From: an uncultured bacterium
Lineage (GTDB): Bacteria > Spirochaetota > Spirochaetia > Sphaerochaetales > Sphaerochaetaceae
NCBI GenBank assembly: GCA_905215015.1
Contig: CAJMOS010000083.1
Location: forward strand, 1-13,178
Reading direction: 5' to 3'
Length of the DNA stretch: 13,178 nucleotides
Below, piece by piece: positions 5,781-12,866 of the stretch. Position 1 is the first letter of the stretch. Each line of letters starts with the position of its first letter. A program made the translations under genes and the position numbers. The notes below the pieces were generated by a model. The model was not told where the DNA came from, searched no databases, and saw only the letters and a program-made list of their open reading frames with translations.

Positions 5781-8474
5781 ATGGGTACTGTCCTCTATCA
5801 GATTGTCATCCAGCCCTTGGTGGTCATGCTGGAGTTCTTTTATGAACTTTTTCTTGAGGTGCTCCACAGCAAAGGGGTCGCCGTCATCGGCCTGTCCTTC
5901 GTGGTGACGTTGGTGACGTTGCCGCTTTACATGATTGCCGAGAGCTGGCAGGAAACCGAACGGCAGAAACAGGCCGCCATGGCCGGCAAGATCAGCCGGA
6001 TCAAGAAGGCGTTCAAGGGTGACGAGCAGTACATGATGCTTTCGGCCTACTACCGGGAAGAGCACTACAAGCCCATCTATGCCCTCCGTTCCTCTTTCAG
6101 CCTGTTGGTTCAGATTCCCTTCTTTATCGCCGCCTATAATTACCTGTCGAATCTTGGCACGCTGCGAGGATACTCCTTCCTGTTCATCAAGGACTTCGGG
6201 GCTCCGGACGCCATGTTCCATATTGGCTCGTTCCCCATCAACGTGTTGCCGATTGCCATGACCGTCATCAACTGTGTCGCTGGCTACATCTACTCGAAAG
6301 GACATCCCCGCCGGGAAAAAATCCAGATATATCTTTGCGCGTTGGTATTTCTGGCGCTCTTGTATACGTCACCTGCAGGGCTGGTGCTCTACTGGACGAT
6401 GAACAATGTCCTGAGCCTGGTGAAGAATGTCTTCTACAAGCTGAAGAAGCCGGGACGAGTCCTGTATGCGTGCCTTTGTCTGTTTGCCCTCGCATCATTG
6501 CTTGCCGGCCTTGTGGTGATGCGTCATGCCAAGCCGATGGTGCGCTTCGGCTTGATTGCCATGGGATGCATGCTCCCCTTTGTCCCGTTCGTGGTCAAAA
6601 AGCTTCGTGCTTTCAATGAAAAGCATTTCCTCTCTTTGGACGACGAACCGAAGTCCCGCTTGCTGGTATTCCTCTGTGCCGCACTCGGATTGGCCGTGCT
6701 TGCCGGCTTGTATATTCCCGCGACGTTGATGGCATCGGAGCCTGAGCAGTATTGCTATGTGGACAGCTACACCAGTCCGTTGGTGTTTATCGCCTATCCC
6801 CTGTTGCAGGCAATTGGATTGTTCCTTTTCTGGCCGGGGTGCTTCTACGCGCTCTTCGGCAAGCGGGTGAAGAAAGAGTTCGCCATCATCTGGACGCTGT
6901 TGCTTGGCTGGGCGCTGGTCAACGCTTTGGTATTCTCCGGTTCCTATGGTCCGATTGAGCCGACCATGCTGTTCATGGAACCGCAGACCTTCAAGCCGAC
7001 TGTGGGACAGTTCTTCGGACAGCTTGCCTGTACGGTGCTGGTCGGAGCGGTGGTGCTCCTTCTCTTCGAGAAACGTGCGACCTTGATGGGGCCGATTCTC
7101 GCCATCGTGCTTTTTGCCCTTGCCGCCATGGGTGGGAAGGATGTCGTCTCCATCTATTCTGCGTATACGCATATGGAGAAACCGCAGGACTTGGCTGAAC
7201 CGGAACCGGTGTTCCATCTTTCCAAGACGGGGAAGAACGTGATCGTGCTGATGCAGGACCGCATGTACAGCCCGATGGTGGAGCCGATTCTCGAGGAGCA
7301 CCCCGAGCTGAAGGGCCAGTTCGATGGATTTGTCTTCTATCCGAATACGGCTTCTTTTGGCAAGTATACCATGATTGGTACTCCAGGACTGTTCGGTGGT
7401 TATGACTATACGCCGTTCGAGATGAACCGAAGGACAGGCAAGACGCTTCAACAGAAGCATAATGAAGCGTTGCTTACCATGCCGGTGTTGTTCCACCAGA
7501 ACGGATGGAATGTCTCGGTGTCCGACCTGCCCTATGAGAACTACCTCCAGCAGCCAGTGACGGACATGTATGCCGATTATCCGTATGTGCGACGGGTGCA
7601 GACGCATGGCGTCTATTCAAAGCATTGGTATGCGGTCAACGGCTTGGAGCCTTCCCCATATGCCAGTTTCATGATCAAGCGCAACCTTGTGCTGTTCAGC
7701 ATCTTCAAGATGGTTCCTCCTGTTCTGAGAAGGGCTGTCTACCATAAGAAATATTGGCTTTCCTACAATCCGTATGACGATACGGCAAAGTTTGTGGACA
7801 ACTACTCCGAACTTGACCTCCTTCCCGAGTTGACCGATTTCTCCAGCGATGCTGATTCGTTGGTCGTGCTGGACAACGAGGCTACCCACGAGGCGGTTTT
7901 CCTGATGGGGCCGGATTATCGGAAGGCAGGAACCAACGAGCCTGTTTCAAAGTGGAGCAAGGAGCCCCAGTACACCTCCATGACGGGAGTCATGTATCGG
8001 CTGGGCGAGTTCTTCCAGTATCTGAAGGACAACGGGGTCTACGACAATACCCGCATCATCATTGTCAGCGACCATGGCATGGGATTTGATTCTGGTCTTT
8101 TCACCCCTACCAAGGGGGTAAGTCTCACCAAAGACTGCTTTGTGGCGACCCTGCTGGTGAAAGACTTTGGCGAGAGAGGTCCGATGCGGGAAGATGATGC
8201 CTTCATGACCAACGCGGATACGCCTGCATTGGCTTCCGATGGTCTGATCGAAGATGCCAGGAACCCGTTTACCCGGAATCCGCTCAAGGTGGAGGATAAG
8301 GACGCTTGGATGAAACTGGTGGATGCTCCGGCGGAAGCCACCCGTATCCGCAAGAACAGCGGGTTTACGGTCGCCCCCTCCGAATGGTTCATCGTGAGGG
8401 ACGACATCTACAATCCTGCAAACTGGGCGGTGTATACCGGACCTCTGCCTGAAACATCGCATTTGGGCTATTGA
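5781..8474 (+). CDS. YidC/Oxa1-like membrane domain fused to a sulfatase/LTA-synthase-like domain
   Basis: An 897-residue inner-membrane protein. Residues about 1-223 align along the whole conserved region of YidC: AFKGDEQYMMLSAYYREEHY (77-96), SLLVQIPFFIAAYNYLSNL (107-125), SFLFIKDFGAPDAM (132-145) and TSPAGLVLYWTMNNV (196-210). Residues about 227-450 hold roughly seven further hydrophobic segments. Residues 485-897 are an extracytoplasmic alkaline-phosphatase/sulfatase-superfamily domain: NVIVLMQDR (486-494), SFGKYT (525-530, T530 the likely nucleophile), GLFGGYDYTP (536-545), LDNEATHE (697-704) and IVSDHGMGFD (761-770, D764/H765 metal ligands). Relatives such as LtaS and OpgB move phosphoglycerol or related groups onto surface polymers. 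Start 5781 is chosen because AAGG lies 8 bases upstream; the TTG at 5745 is rejected. The gene follows the dehydratase-activator gene by 36 bp. The usual YidC groove arginine is replaced by T43, so insertase activity is doubtful. A role in modifying an exported glycan or lipid is inferred. Confidence 0.85.
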   Translation: MGTVLYQIVIQPLVVMLEFFYELFLEVLHSKGVAVIGLSFVVTLVTLPLYMIAESWQETERQKQAAMAGKISRIKKAFKGDEQYMMLSAYYREEHYKPIYALRSSFSLLVQIPFFIAAYNYLSNLGTLRGYSFLFIKDFGAPDAMFHIGSFPINVLPIAMTVINCVAGYIYSKGHPRREKIQIYLCALVFLALLYTSPAGLVLYWTMNNVLSLVKNVFYKLKKPGRVLYACLCLFALASLLAGLVVMRHAKPMVRFGLIAMGCMLPFVPFVVKKLRAFNEKHFLSLDDEPKSRLLVFLCAALGLAVLAGLYIPATLMASEPEQYCYVDSYTSPLVFIAYPLLQAIGLFLFWPGCFYALFGKRVKKEFAIIWTLLLGWALVNALVFSGSYGPIEPTMLFMEPQTFKPTVGQFFGQLACTVLVGAVVLLLFEKRATLMGPILAIVLFALAAMGGKDVVSIYSAYTHMEKPQDLAEPEPVFHLSKTGKNVIVLMQDRMYSPMVEPILEEHPELKGQFDGFVFYPNTASFGKYTMIGTPGLFGGYDYTPFEMNRRTGKTLQQKHNEALLTMPVLFHQNGWNVSVSDLPYENYLQQPVTDMYADYPYVRRVQTHGVYSKHWYAVNGLEPSPYASFMIKRNLVLFSIFKMVPPVLRRAVYHKKYWLSYNPYDDTAKFVDNYSELDLLPELTDFSSDADSLVVLDNEATHEAVFLMGPDYRKAGTNEPVSKWSKEPQYTSMTGVMYRLGEFFQYLKDNGVYDNTRIIIVSDHGMGFDSGLFTPTKGVSLTKDCFVATLLVKDFGERGPMREDDAFMTNADTPALASDGLIEDARNPFTRNPLKVEDKDAWMKLVDAPAEATRIRKNSGFTVAPSEWFIVRDDIYNPANWAVYTGPLPETSHLGY

Positions 8475-8485
8475 ATGAGAAAAGC

Positions 8486-8521
8486 CGAAGAAAGTGGATT
8501 GTTCAGGCGTTTGTTTCTTCG
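8486..8521. terminator. Weak inverted repeat between convergent genes
   Basis: CGAAGAAA (8486-8493) and TTTCTTCG (8514-8521) are perfect 8-base arms around a 20-base loop, lying across the 28-bp gap between two convergent genes and the end of the deacetylase gene. It could serve as a poor two-way terminator. The long loop, low GC and absence of a clear T tract make it doubtful. Confidence 0.25.
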
Positions 8522-9390
8522 ACTGCCTGATATTCGATGCGGCGCCCTTCACTGAAGTGGAACTCGTTGAAGCCGGGCTTGGTGAATTCCTCGGTTTGTT
8601 CATCCTTGAGCATGGTGCCAGGATGGAAGAGAAATTCTACCGGACGATGATGTTCGCCGCCAGCTTTGAGAAAATCGGGAATCATCACGCGGATTCGTTC
8701 CGTGTCCATATGCCCGCTGAAACAGACGCCACAGAGATAGGTCGCGGGTATTCGCATCTTTTGCAACCCATGCCTCACATGGCGGGCGTAGTGGTTGAGT
8801 ATCATGCACTTTACCAGATTGATGGGCCGTAGCGTGCGGTAGAGGCCGGGATGTCTCAAATAGAACCGTATTGGGTCCTCGGAGCTGCGGATATAGTCGA
8901 CCCCGTAGTTGTGCTGCTTGATGGCATCTTCCAATGCGTCAAACACGATAGGAATCATGTGAGGATGCTGGTGACTGTCAAGTCGTAAGTGCTTGGGGTC
9001 AGCGATACCCAGCGCAATCGCCTTTTCAATCTGGGCGTTGATTTCCGTTGCAAGCTGTTTTCTGATGCGGTTCCGTTTCACGGGATTGTACGACCAGAGC
9101 ACCAATTGAAGCCAACTGACCTTGAAAAAGCCATTGTCATCTACCAAGTCCTTGATTTCTTCGTGGTTTGCACAAGGACAACCTTCCATGAGGTTCAGGT
9201 GGATGGAAACAAGGACAGGGCTAGGAAACTTTGCCTCATCCAGCAGCAATTTGACTGCCTCCGGGGCACGGCGCATGTTGACCATGACACTGATGCTATC
9301 CAGTTTTCCTTCTTTGCACAGGGAGAGGATGTCGTTGTCCGAATGCTCGGAGAGCGCATAGTCGTCTGCGTGGAAATCGATTTCGTTCAT
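8503..9390 (-). CDS. YdjC/ChbG/HpnK-family carbohydrate deacetylase
   Basis: A 295-residue cytoplasmic metal-dependent deacetylase-like protein. The family includes ChbG (chitobiose N-deacetylase) and HpnK (hopanoid pathway). Visible motifs are HADDYALS (7-14, with the catalytic/metal aspartates D9/D10), SIHLNL (62-67, metal-ligand histidine H64), LDSHQHPH (137-144, metal-site histidines) and FLFHPG (253-258, with H256). No signal peptide or membrane segment is seen. Its start codon overlaps the stop of the upstream glycosyltransferase gene (ATGA on the minus strand, 9387-9390), and there is only a weak ribosome-binding site, so translation is probably coupled. It is the last gene of the gtrA-gtrB operon. 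This context suggests removal of an acetyl group from a sugar or lipid-linked sugar used by that system, although no substrate can be assigned. The family call is strong and the role is inferred. Confidence 0.87.
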   Translation of the reverse strand: MNEIDFHADDYALSEHSDNDILSLCKEGKLDSISVMVNMRRAPEAVKLLLDEAKFPSPVLVSIHLNLMEGCPCANHEEIKDLVDDNGFFKVSWLQLVLWSYNPVKRNRIRKQLATEINAQIEKAIALGIADPKHLRLDSHQHPHMIPIVFDALEDAIKQHNYGVDYIRSSEDPIRFYLRHPGLYRTLRPINLVKCMILNHYARHVRHGLQKMRIPATYLCGVCFSGHMDTERIRVMIPDFLKAGGEHHRPVEFLFHPGTMLKDEQTEEFTKPGFNEFHFSEGRRIEYQAVEETNA

Positions 9391-10307
9391 TCGATTGTCC
9401 GTTCAATGATATACTGGGGTCTCCGTTTCACTTCATCATAAATCTGTGCGATATACATACCGGTGATTCCGAGACTGAACATGATGCAACCGAAACCAAG
9501 ACACATGATGAAGAGCAACGAGGGGTAGCCGGAGATTGCCTTTCCCTTGATCCAGCTGTAGAGAGCGTCAATGCCAAAGGCGATACCGACCACCGAGAAC
9601 AGGATTCCCAATGCAGTCACGATTTGCAACGGGGAATAGCTGAAACAAAGCACGTTGTTGACGGCATAGCGGACCAAGGCTTTTGAAGACCATTTTGTCG
9701 TACCGGAGGCCCGCTCTTGTACCTCATAATACACCGTCGTCTTGTTGAACCCGACCCAGAAGGAGAGGGCCCGAAAGAACGTGTTCCGTTCCTTGAGGCT
9801 GGCAAGCGTATTGATTGCCTTTCTATCAAGCAATTTGAAATCGGAGGAGTTGCGCATGTCCATGCCAACAGCCTTGCTGATTCGGTTGTAGAAGATTTTG
9901 GTCATCAGTTTGTGTACGAGACTTTCCTTCCCTCGGTCGGTTTTCACTCCTTCAACCACTTCGTAACCGGCTTTCCACTGCTTGTACATGTCGATGATGG
10001 TTTTTGGTGGATGCTGCAGGTCCGCGTCCATGATGACCGCGCAGTTGCCAGCGACACTCCGGATACCGGCGAAAAGCGCTGCCTCTTTGCCGAAATTTCG
10101 GGAGAAAGAGATGCATTTGACCCGTTCGTCCTGGGCATGGAGTTCCTTGATTTTGGCAAAAGTCTTATCTTTGGACCCATCGTCCACGAACATCAGCTCG
10201 AAATCTGCTCCGGGAAGTTCTTTGAACACATCGACAATGGCTTTGTGAAAAGGCTCGATGTTGGCTTCTTCGTTGAAACAGGGAACAATTAATGAAACAA
10301 GATCCAT
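9387..10307 (-). CDS. gtrB: Polyprenyl-phosphate glycosyltransferase (GtrB/DPM1-like)
   Basis: A 306-residue membrane-anchored family 2 glycosyltransferase that moves glucose (or another hexose) from an NDP-sugar to polyprenyl phosphate on the cytoplasmic face. Motifs are SLIVPCFNEE (5-14), FVDDGSKDKT (40-49), SFSRNFGKEAAL (67-78), DADLQHP (94-100, metal-binding D94/D96), SSDFKLLDR (154-162), RNTFFR (174-179) and the RASGTTKWS segment (199-207). Two C-terminal membrane helices lie at about 227-249 and 262-289, as in GtrB. The start at 10307 has AAGGTG seven bases upstream, and that site overlaps the end of gtrA six bases away. It sits between gtrA and a deacetylase gene, all on the minus strand. 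In the Shigella-phage type system GtrB makes the lipid-linked sugar, GtrA is thought to flip it and a specific Gtr protein uses it. Sugar identity is unknown. Confidence 0.9.
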   Translation of the reverse strand: MDLVSLIVPCFNEEANIEPFHKAIVDVFKELPGADFELMFVDDGSKDKTFAKIKELHAQDERVKCISFSRNFGKEAALFAGIRSVAGNCAVIMDADLQHPPKTIIDMYKQWKAGYEVVEGVKTDRGKESLVHKLMTKIFYNRISKAVGMDMRNSSDFKLLDRKAINTLASLKERNTFFRALSFWVGFNKTTVYYEVQERASGTTKWSSKALVRYAVNNVLCFSYSPLQIVTALGILFSVVGIAFGIDALYSWIKGKAISGYPSLLFIMCLGFGCIMFSLGITGMYIAQIYDEVKRRPQYIIERTIE

Positions 10308-10313
10308 GGAAAA

Positions 10314-10781
10314 TCACCTTTTTCTGAAAACAACCAGGAAACTGAACATGAAATTCATAGCGCTTACCGCAAGCTCATCAATGATTTTGGCAAGCAGTTC
10401 ATTGCTCTTAAGCAATGTCACCAGCACGTACATGATGGCGATGTCCAAGAGGCCGGAAAGAAGACGGGAACTGTAGAACATCCAGAGTTCCCTCCAGATT
10501 GCTTTCAGTCTATGCACATGGGAATCAAAGACATACAGTTTGTTGGTCACGTAGGCGAACAGGACACTGAGAAACCAAGCCAAGGTTGTGGAAAGGGAAA
10601 CGGCAATCCCCACTTTGCGGCAAAGCAGGTAGACGACGACATTCACTGCTGTCGTGAGTACTCCCCAGAAACAGAAGCGGATGATTTTCCTACAAGTATT
10701 TGAATGTAGCCACGCCTCCATATGTGCCCAAACGGGTTTCCCCTTCTTTCCTATGCATGTCTTAATCACATTAGAAATCAT
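10314..10781 (-). CDS. gtrA: GtrA-family membrane protein (lipid-linked sugar flippase-like)
   Basis: A 155-residue integral membrane protein of the GtrA family with four predicted helices (about 35-54, 58-78, 102-124 and 130-151). The family pattern is present as KIIRFCFWGVLTTAVNVVVY (32-51), AWFLSVLFAYVTNKLYVF (68-85) and the C-terminal NFMFSFLVVFRKR. A charged N-terminal extension of about 30 residues is somewhat longer than in many GtrA proteins. The ATG at 10781 has AGGGA about eight bases upstream, which supports this start. GtrA is thought to move polyprenyl-phosphate-linked sugar across the inner membrane, based on genetic work in the O-antigen conversion systems; direct biochemical proof is limited. 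It is the first gene of a three-gene minus-strand operon and diverges from the GtrII-type gene across 196 bp. Confidence 0.87.
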   Translation of the reverse strand: MISNVIKTCIGKKGKPVWAHMEAWLHSNTCRKIIRFCFWGVLTTAVNVVVYLLCRKVGIAVSLSTTLAWFLSVLFAYVTNKLYVFDSHVHRLKAIWRELWMFYSSRLLSGLLDIAIMYVLVTLLKSNELLAKIIDELAVSAMNFMFSFLVVFRKR

Positions 10782-10858
10782 AGAGTTTCCCTAAGGAATA
10801 TGCAACGGAAAAAAGACTTCCGAAAAGAATGCCGTGTAAATGGAACATAGCATTTTGT

Positions 10859-10892
10859 TTTCATGCATGAAATCATCGCATTATACTATAAT
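10859..10892. promoter_or_regulatory. Divergent promoter region with a 14-bp palindrome
   Basis: The gap between gtrA and the GtrII-type gene is AT-rich. A perfect palindrome TTTCATGCATGAAA lies at 10859-10872. Just downstream are overlapping -10-like boxes: TATACT (10882-10887) and TATAAT (10887-10892) for the plus strand, and TATAAT on the minus strand (10880-10885). A plus-strand -35 candidate TTTTCA (10858-10863) is 18 bases before TATACT and lies within the palindrome, so a dimeric regulator bound there could block or shape both promoters. No convincing -35 is seen for the minus strand. The element is seen in sequence; its regulatory role is inferred. Confidence 0.4.
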
Positions 10893-10977
10893 AAACCGTT
10901 ATGTTCTGGGGTGAAACGCACATATCCTCCGACAGGGAAAATATATCTACTTGGCGATATTGACATGACAGGGTAGG

Positions 10978-12648
10978 ATGAGAGATCGCGAGGAGCATGT
11001 GGGTAATATGATACGAGAGATGAACGCCACAGTAGACGGCAACTTGGTTGCTGGATGGTATGCATATGTCCAGAGACACCGTAGGCAAGCGCTTTTCTTT
11101 ATTGTGCTTGTCCTGTTTGTCTATGGTATAGTGCTGTTCCGGGGAACTATTGGGGTCGACACGGAAGAATACATGGCTGTCCAACGGTTTATCAACTGGA
11201 AGCGAATTGGTCGTTTCGGATTGGTCTTCTTGCAGAAAATCTTCTGGATTGACCAGTTCAATCCGTATGCATCCTATTTCGTCGGTTTGCTGTTCCTGTG
11301 GTTGAGTGCAACAATCTGGTGCTATTTCCTTGAGGTTGTCGCTGGTAAGCCACTTCCTGAATATGCCAGTTGGTTGTTTGGTTCATTCTATCTTGCCAAT
11401 GCTGCATTTGTGGACCAGATGTACTATTCCATGCAGTGTGCGGAGACATCTTTCATTCTTTGCCTGTCGCCTTTTGCTGTCCTCTGGTTCTGTCGGTCAT
11501 TGCTTGCAAAACGTTGGCATCGGTTCCTGCTTTCCTGCTTGTTGTTTGTTTTCCTGATTTCCGTCTATCAAGGCATCGTGATGATGCTTGTCGGGGGCAT
11601 CCTGATATTCTTCCTGTTCATACGGGAATGGAAACCGATGGATGTGCGTCAAGAGTGGTCTTTTGCAATTCTTGCCATTTTGGGCCTTGTTGCATCACTT
11701 CTGTGTTATTCCGTCCTCAATTTGCTTATTCAGAAATGGGTGTTTCACCTTTCTCCCACCAATTTCTTGTCCAACCGAGTGGGAAGAGAAGAGGAGAATC
11801 CTTTGAAGGGTTTTATTCGGTACACCTACATGTTGGAGTTTGGCAGCAGCAAACTTGCTTCATCGCTTTTTGACCCGTTCATTGCCGCTCATTCCGCTAC
11901 TGGATGGAATTCGGTTGCCACCATCCATCGCGATCTGTATGGCATGGCCAACTGGATCTATGCGCCGATGGTGTTGCTTTTCTGGATGCTTGCATTCCAA
12001 AAGCAAAACAGGAAGTCTGCGGTGTGGGTATTGGCAACCATCTGTCTCCCTTTGACCGTGCTGGCGTTTCCGCTTGTAGCACGTGAGACGGTACGCAACA
12101 GGGTCCAATCGGTTGTTCCGCTGGTGATGGGGGCCATAGCCGTCTGGCTTCTTGTACACACATCCCGACATTGGTCGATCCTTCTGGCTGTCATAGGCTT
12201 TTCCAACGCATGGGTCATGGCCCAGCAAAATGCTGTTTTGCTCTACTCAAACCAACGGCAATACCAAGCAGAAACGGCTTTTGTCAGGGAGGTTGATGCC
12301 GACATCAAGAATACGGTCAAGGATGATGTGCATGCAAAGCCGCTTTTGATTGCCGGAAAGAAAGAGTACGAGTTCGACCAGAATTTCATCCGTTTGCGTT
12401 CTTCGATTTTCCGTTCCCAGAATCCGTATGAGACTTCCTCACGTGGCACCGCTTTCATGCGGATTCATGGGCTTCCCTATCATGGGATTGATGTGCAGCT
12501 TATCCATCCTGCCGATATGGATAGGTATGTTTCCATTTTGGACTCGATGCCTGCATATCCGAACAAGGGATATATAAGAGAGCTTCCTGATTGCATTCTC
12601 GTGAAACTTGAGGATGGTCCATACTGTCCAGCCCCCATATTTCTCTAA
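10978..12648 (+). CDS. GtrII-type multi-membrane glucosyltransferase
   Basis: A 556-residue polytopic inner-membrane protein with many hydrophobic segments from about residue 38 to 415 and a soluble C-terminal part of about 140 residues. The early periplasmic segment RGTIGVDTEEY (55-65) followed by WKRIGRFGLVFLQ (74-86) matches the acidic and GR motifs of the Glucos_trans_II family (GtrII of Shigella phage SfII); D61, E63 and E64 are likely catalytic acids. These enzymes transfer a sugar from polyprenyl phosphate to O-antigen or another glycan outside the inner membrane. It is divergent from gtrA-gtrB, its probable partners. Start 10978 is the first ATG, with AGGG four bases upstream; in-frame ATGs at 11008 and 11020 are alternatives. 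Two sampled 60-base lines of this gene are about 43-45% GC, against 55-60% for two lines of the dehydratase-YidC operon, so it may have a different origin. Confidence 0.82.
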   Translation: MRDREEHVGNMIREMNATVDGNLVAGWYAYVQRHRRQALFFIVLVLFVYGIVLFRGTIGVDTEEYMAVQRFINWKRIGRFGLVFLQKIFWIDQFNPYASYFVGLLFLWLSATIWCYFLEVVAGKPLPEYASWLFGSFYLANAAFVDQMYYSMQCAETSFILCLSPFAVLWFCRSLLAKRWHRFLLSCLLFVFLISVYQGIVMMLVGGILIFFLFIREWKPMDVRQEWSFAILAILGLVASLLCYSVLNLLIQKWVFHLSPTNFLSNRVGREEENPLKGFIRYTYMLEFGSSKLASSLFDPFIAAHSATGWNSVATIHRDLYGMANWIYAPMVLLFWMLAFQKQNRKSAVWVLATICLPLTVLAFPLVARETVRNRVQSVVPLVMGAIAVWLLVHTSRHWSILLAVIGFSNAWVMAQQNAVLLYSNQRQYQAETAFVREVDADIKNTVKDDVHAKPLLIAGKKEYEFDQNFIRLRSSIFRSQNPYETSSRGTAFMRIHGLPYHGIDVQLIHPADMDRYVSILDSMPAYPNKGYIRELPDCILVKLEDGPYCPAPIFL

Positions 12649-12658
12649 TGGAGAGGAT

Positions 12659-12691
12659 TTGATAATTCATTTTTGTGCAATGAATTATTAA
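12659..12691. terminator. AT-rich stem-loop after the GtrII-type gene
   Basis: A 13-pair stem with one G-U pair (10 perfect Watson-Crick pairs next to the loop, arms ATAATTCATT and AATGAATTAT) closes a 7-base loop, 10 bases after the stop codon. The position suits a terminator, but the stem is nearly all A/T and no T run follows directly. It could equally be a protein-binding inverted repeat. Confidence 0.3.
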
Positions 12692-12708
12692 GATTATAGA
12701 AAAAGTTG

Positions 12709-12729
12709 GAAAAAAGGCTTTCTTTTTTC
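12709..12729. terminator. Second hairpin with A and T tracts
   Basis: GAAAAAAG (12709-12716) and CTTTTTTC (12722-12729) form perfect 8-base arms around a 5-base loop. The A tract and T tract resemble a two-way intrinsic terminator, but the stem has only two G-C pairs. Taken with the hairpin just upstream, transcription of the GtrII-type gene probably ends in this stretch. Confidence 0.3.
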
Positions 12730-12866
12730 AGGTGAGTGCTATATAAATTCCTTGTTTCGCTTTTTACGGAACAGAGACTTTATATGCCCTTGAGGGCAGG
12801 GACAAAGATAACAAGACACGGCTACCCGGAAAGGGCCCGTACTGAATGCAGAGAAGGCAGAAGACA
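12730..12866 (+). promoter_or_regulatory. Leader region of the aminotransferase gene
   Basis: These 137 bases hold no gene. An AT-rich -10-like TATAAA (12742-12747) lies in CTATATAAATTC, but no good -35 is seen. A split inverted repeat TGCCCT-tg-AGGGCA (12785-12798) lies downstream and could be an operator or small hairpin in the leader. AAAGGG and GAAGG before the two candidate start codons may act as ribosome-binding sites. The promoter is unproven. Confidence 0.3.

Noticed and set aside
3948..6305. A 785-codon open frame on the minus strand across three plus-strand genes
   Set aside because: It is antisense to genes with clear family motifs; its translation is rich in H, R, D and G with no domain I recognise, and it crosses gene boundaries. 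It is a product of codon bias on the other strand.
6495..7607. A 370-codon minus-strand frame opposite the YidC-sulfatase gene
   Set aside because: It is highly charged and without motifs, while the plus strand encodes convincing membrane helices and a catalytic domain.
12800..12866. Possible ykkC-type riboswitch (ACACGG followed by an A/G-rich stretch)
   Set aside because: The other conserved parts of that RNA are missing upstream, and the short match is likely chance.
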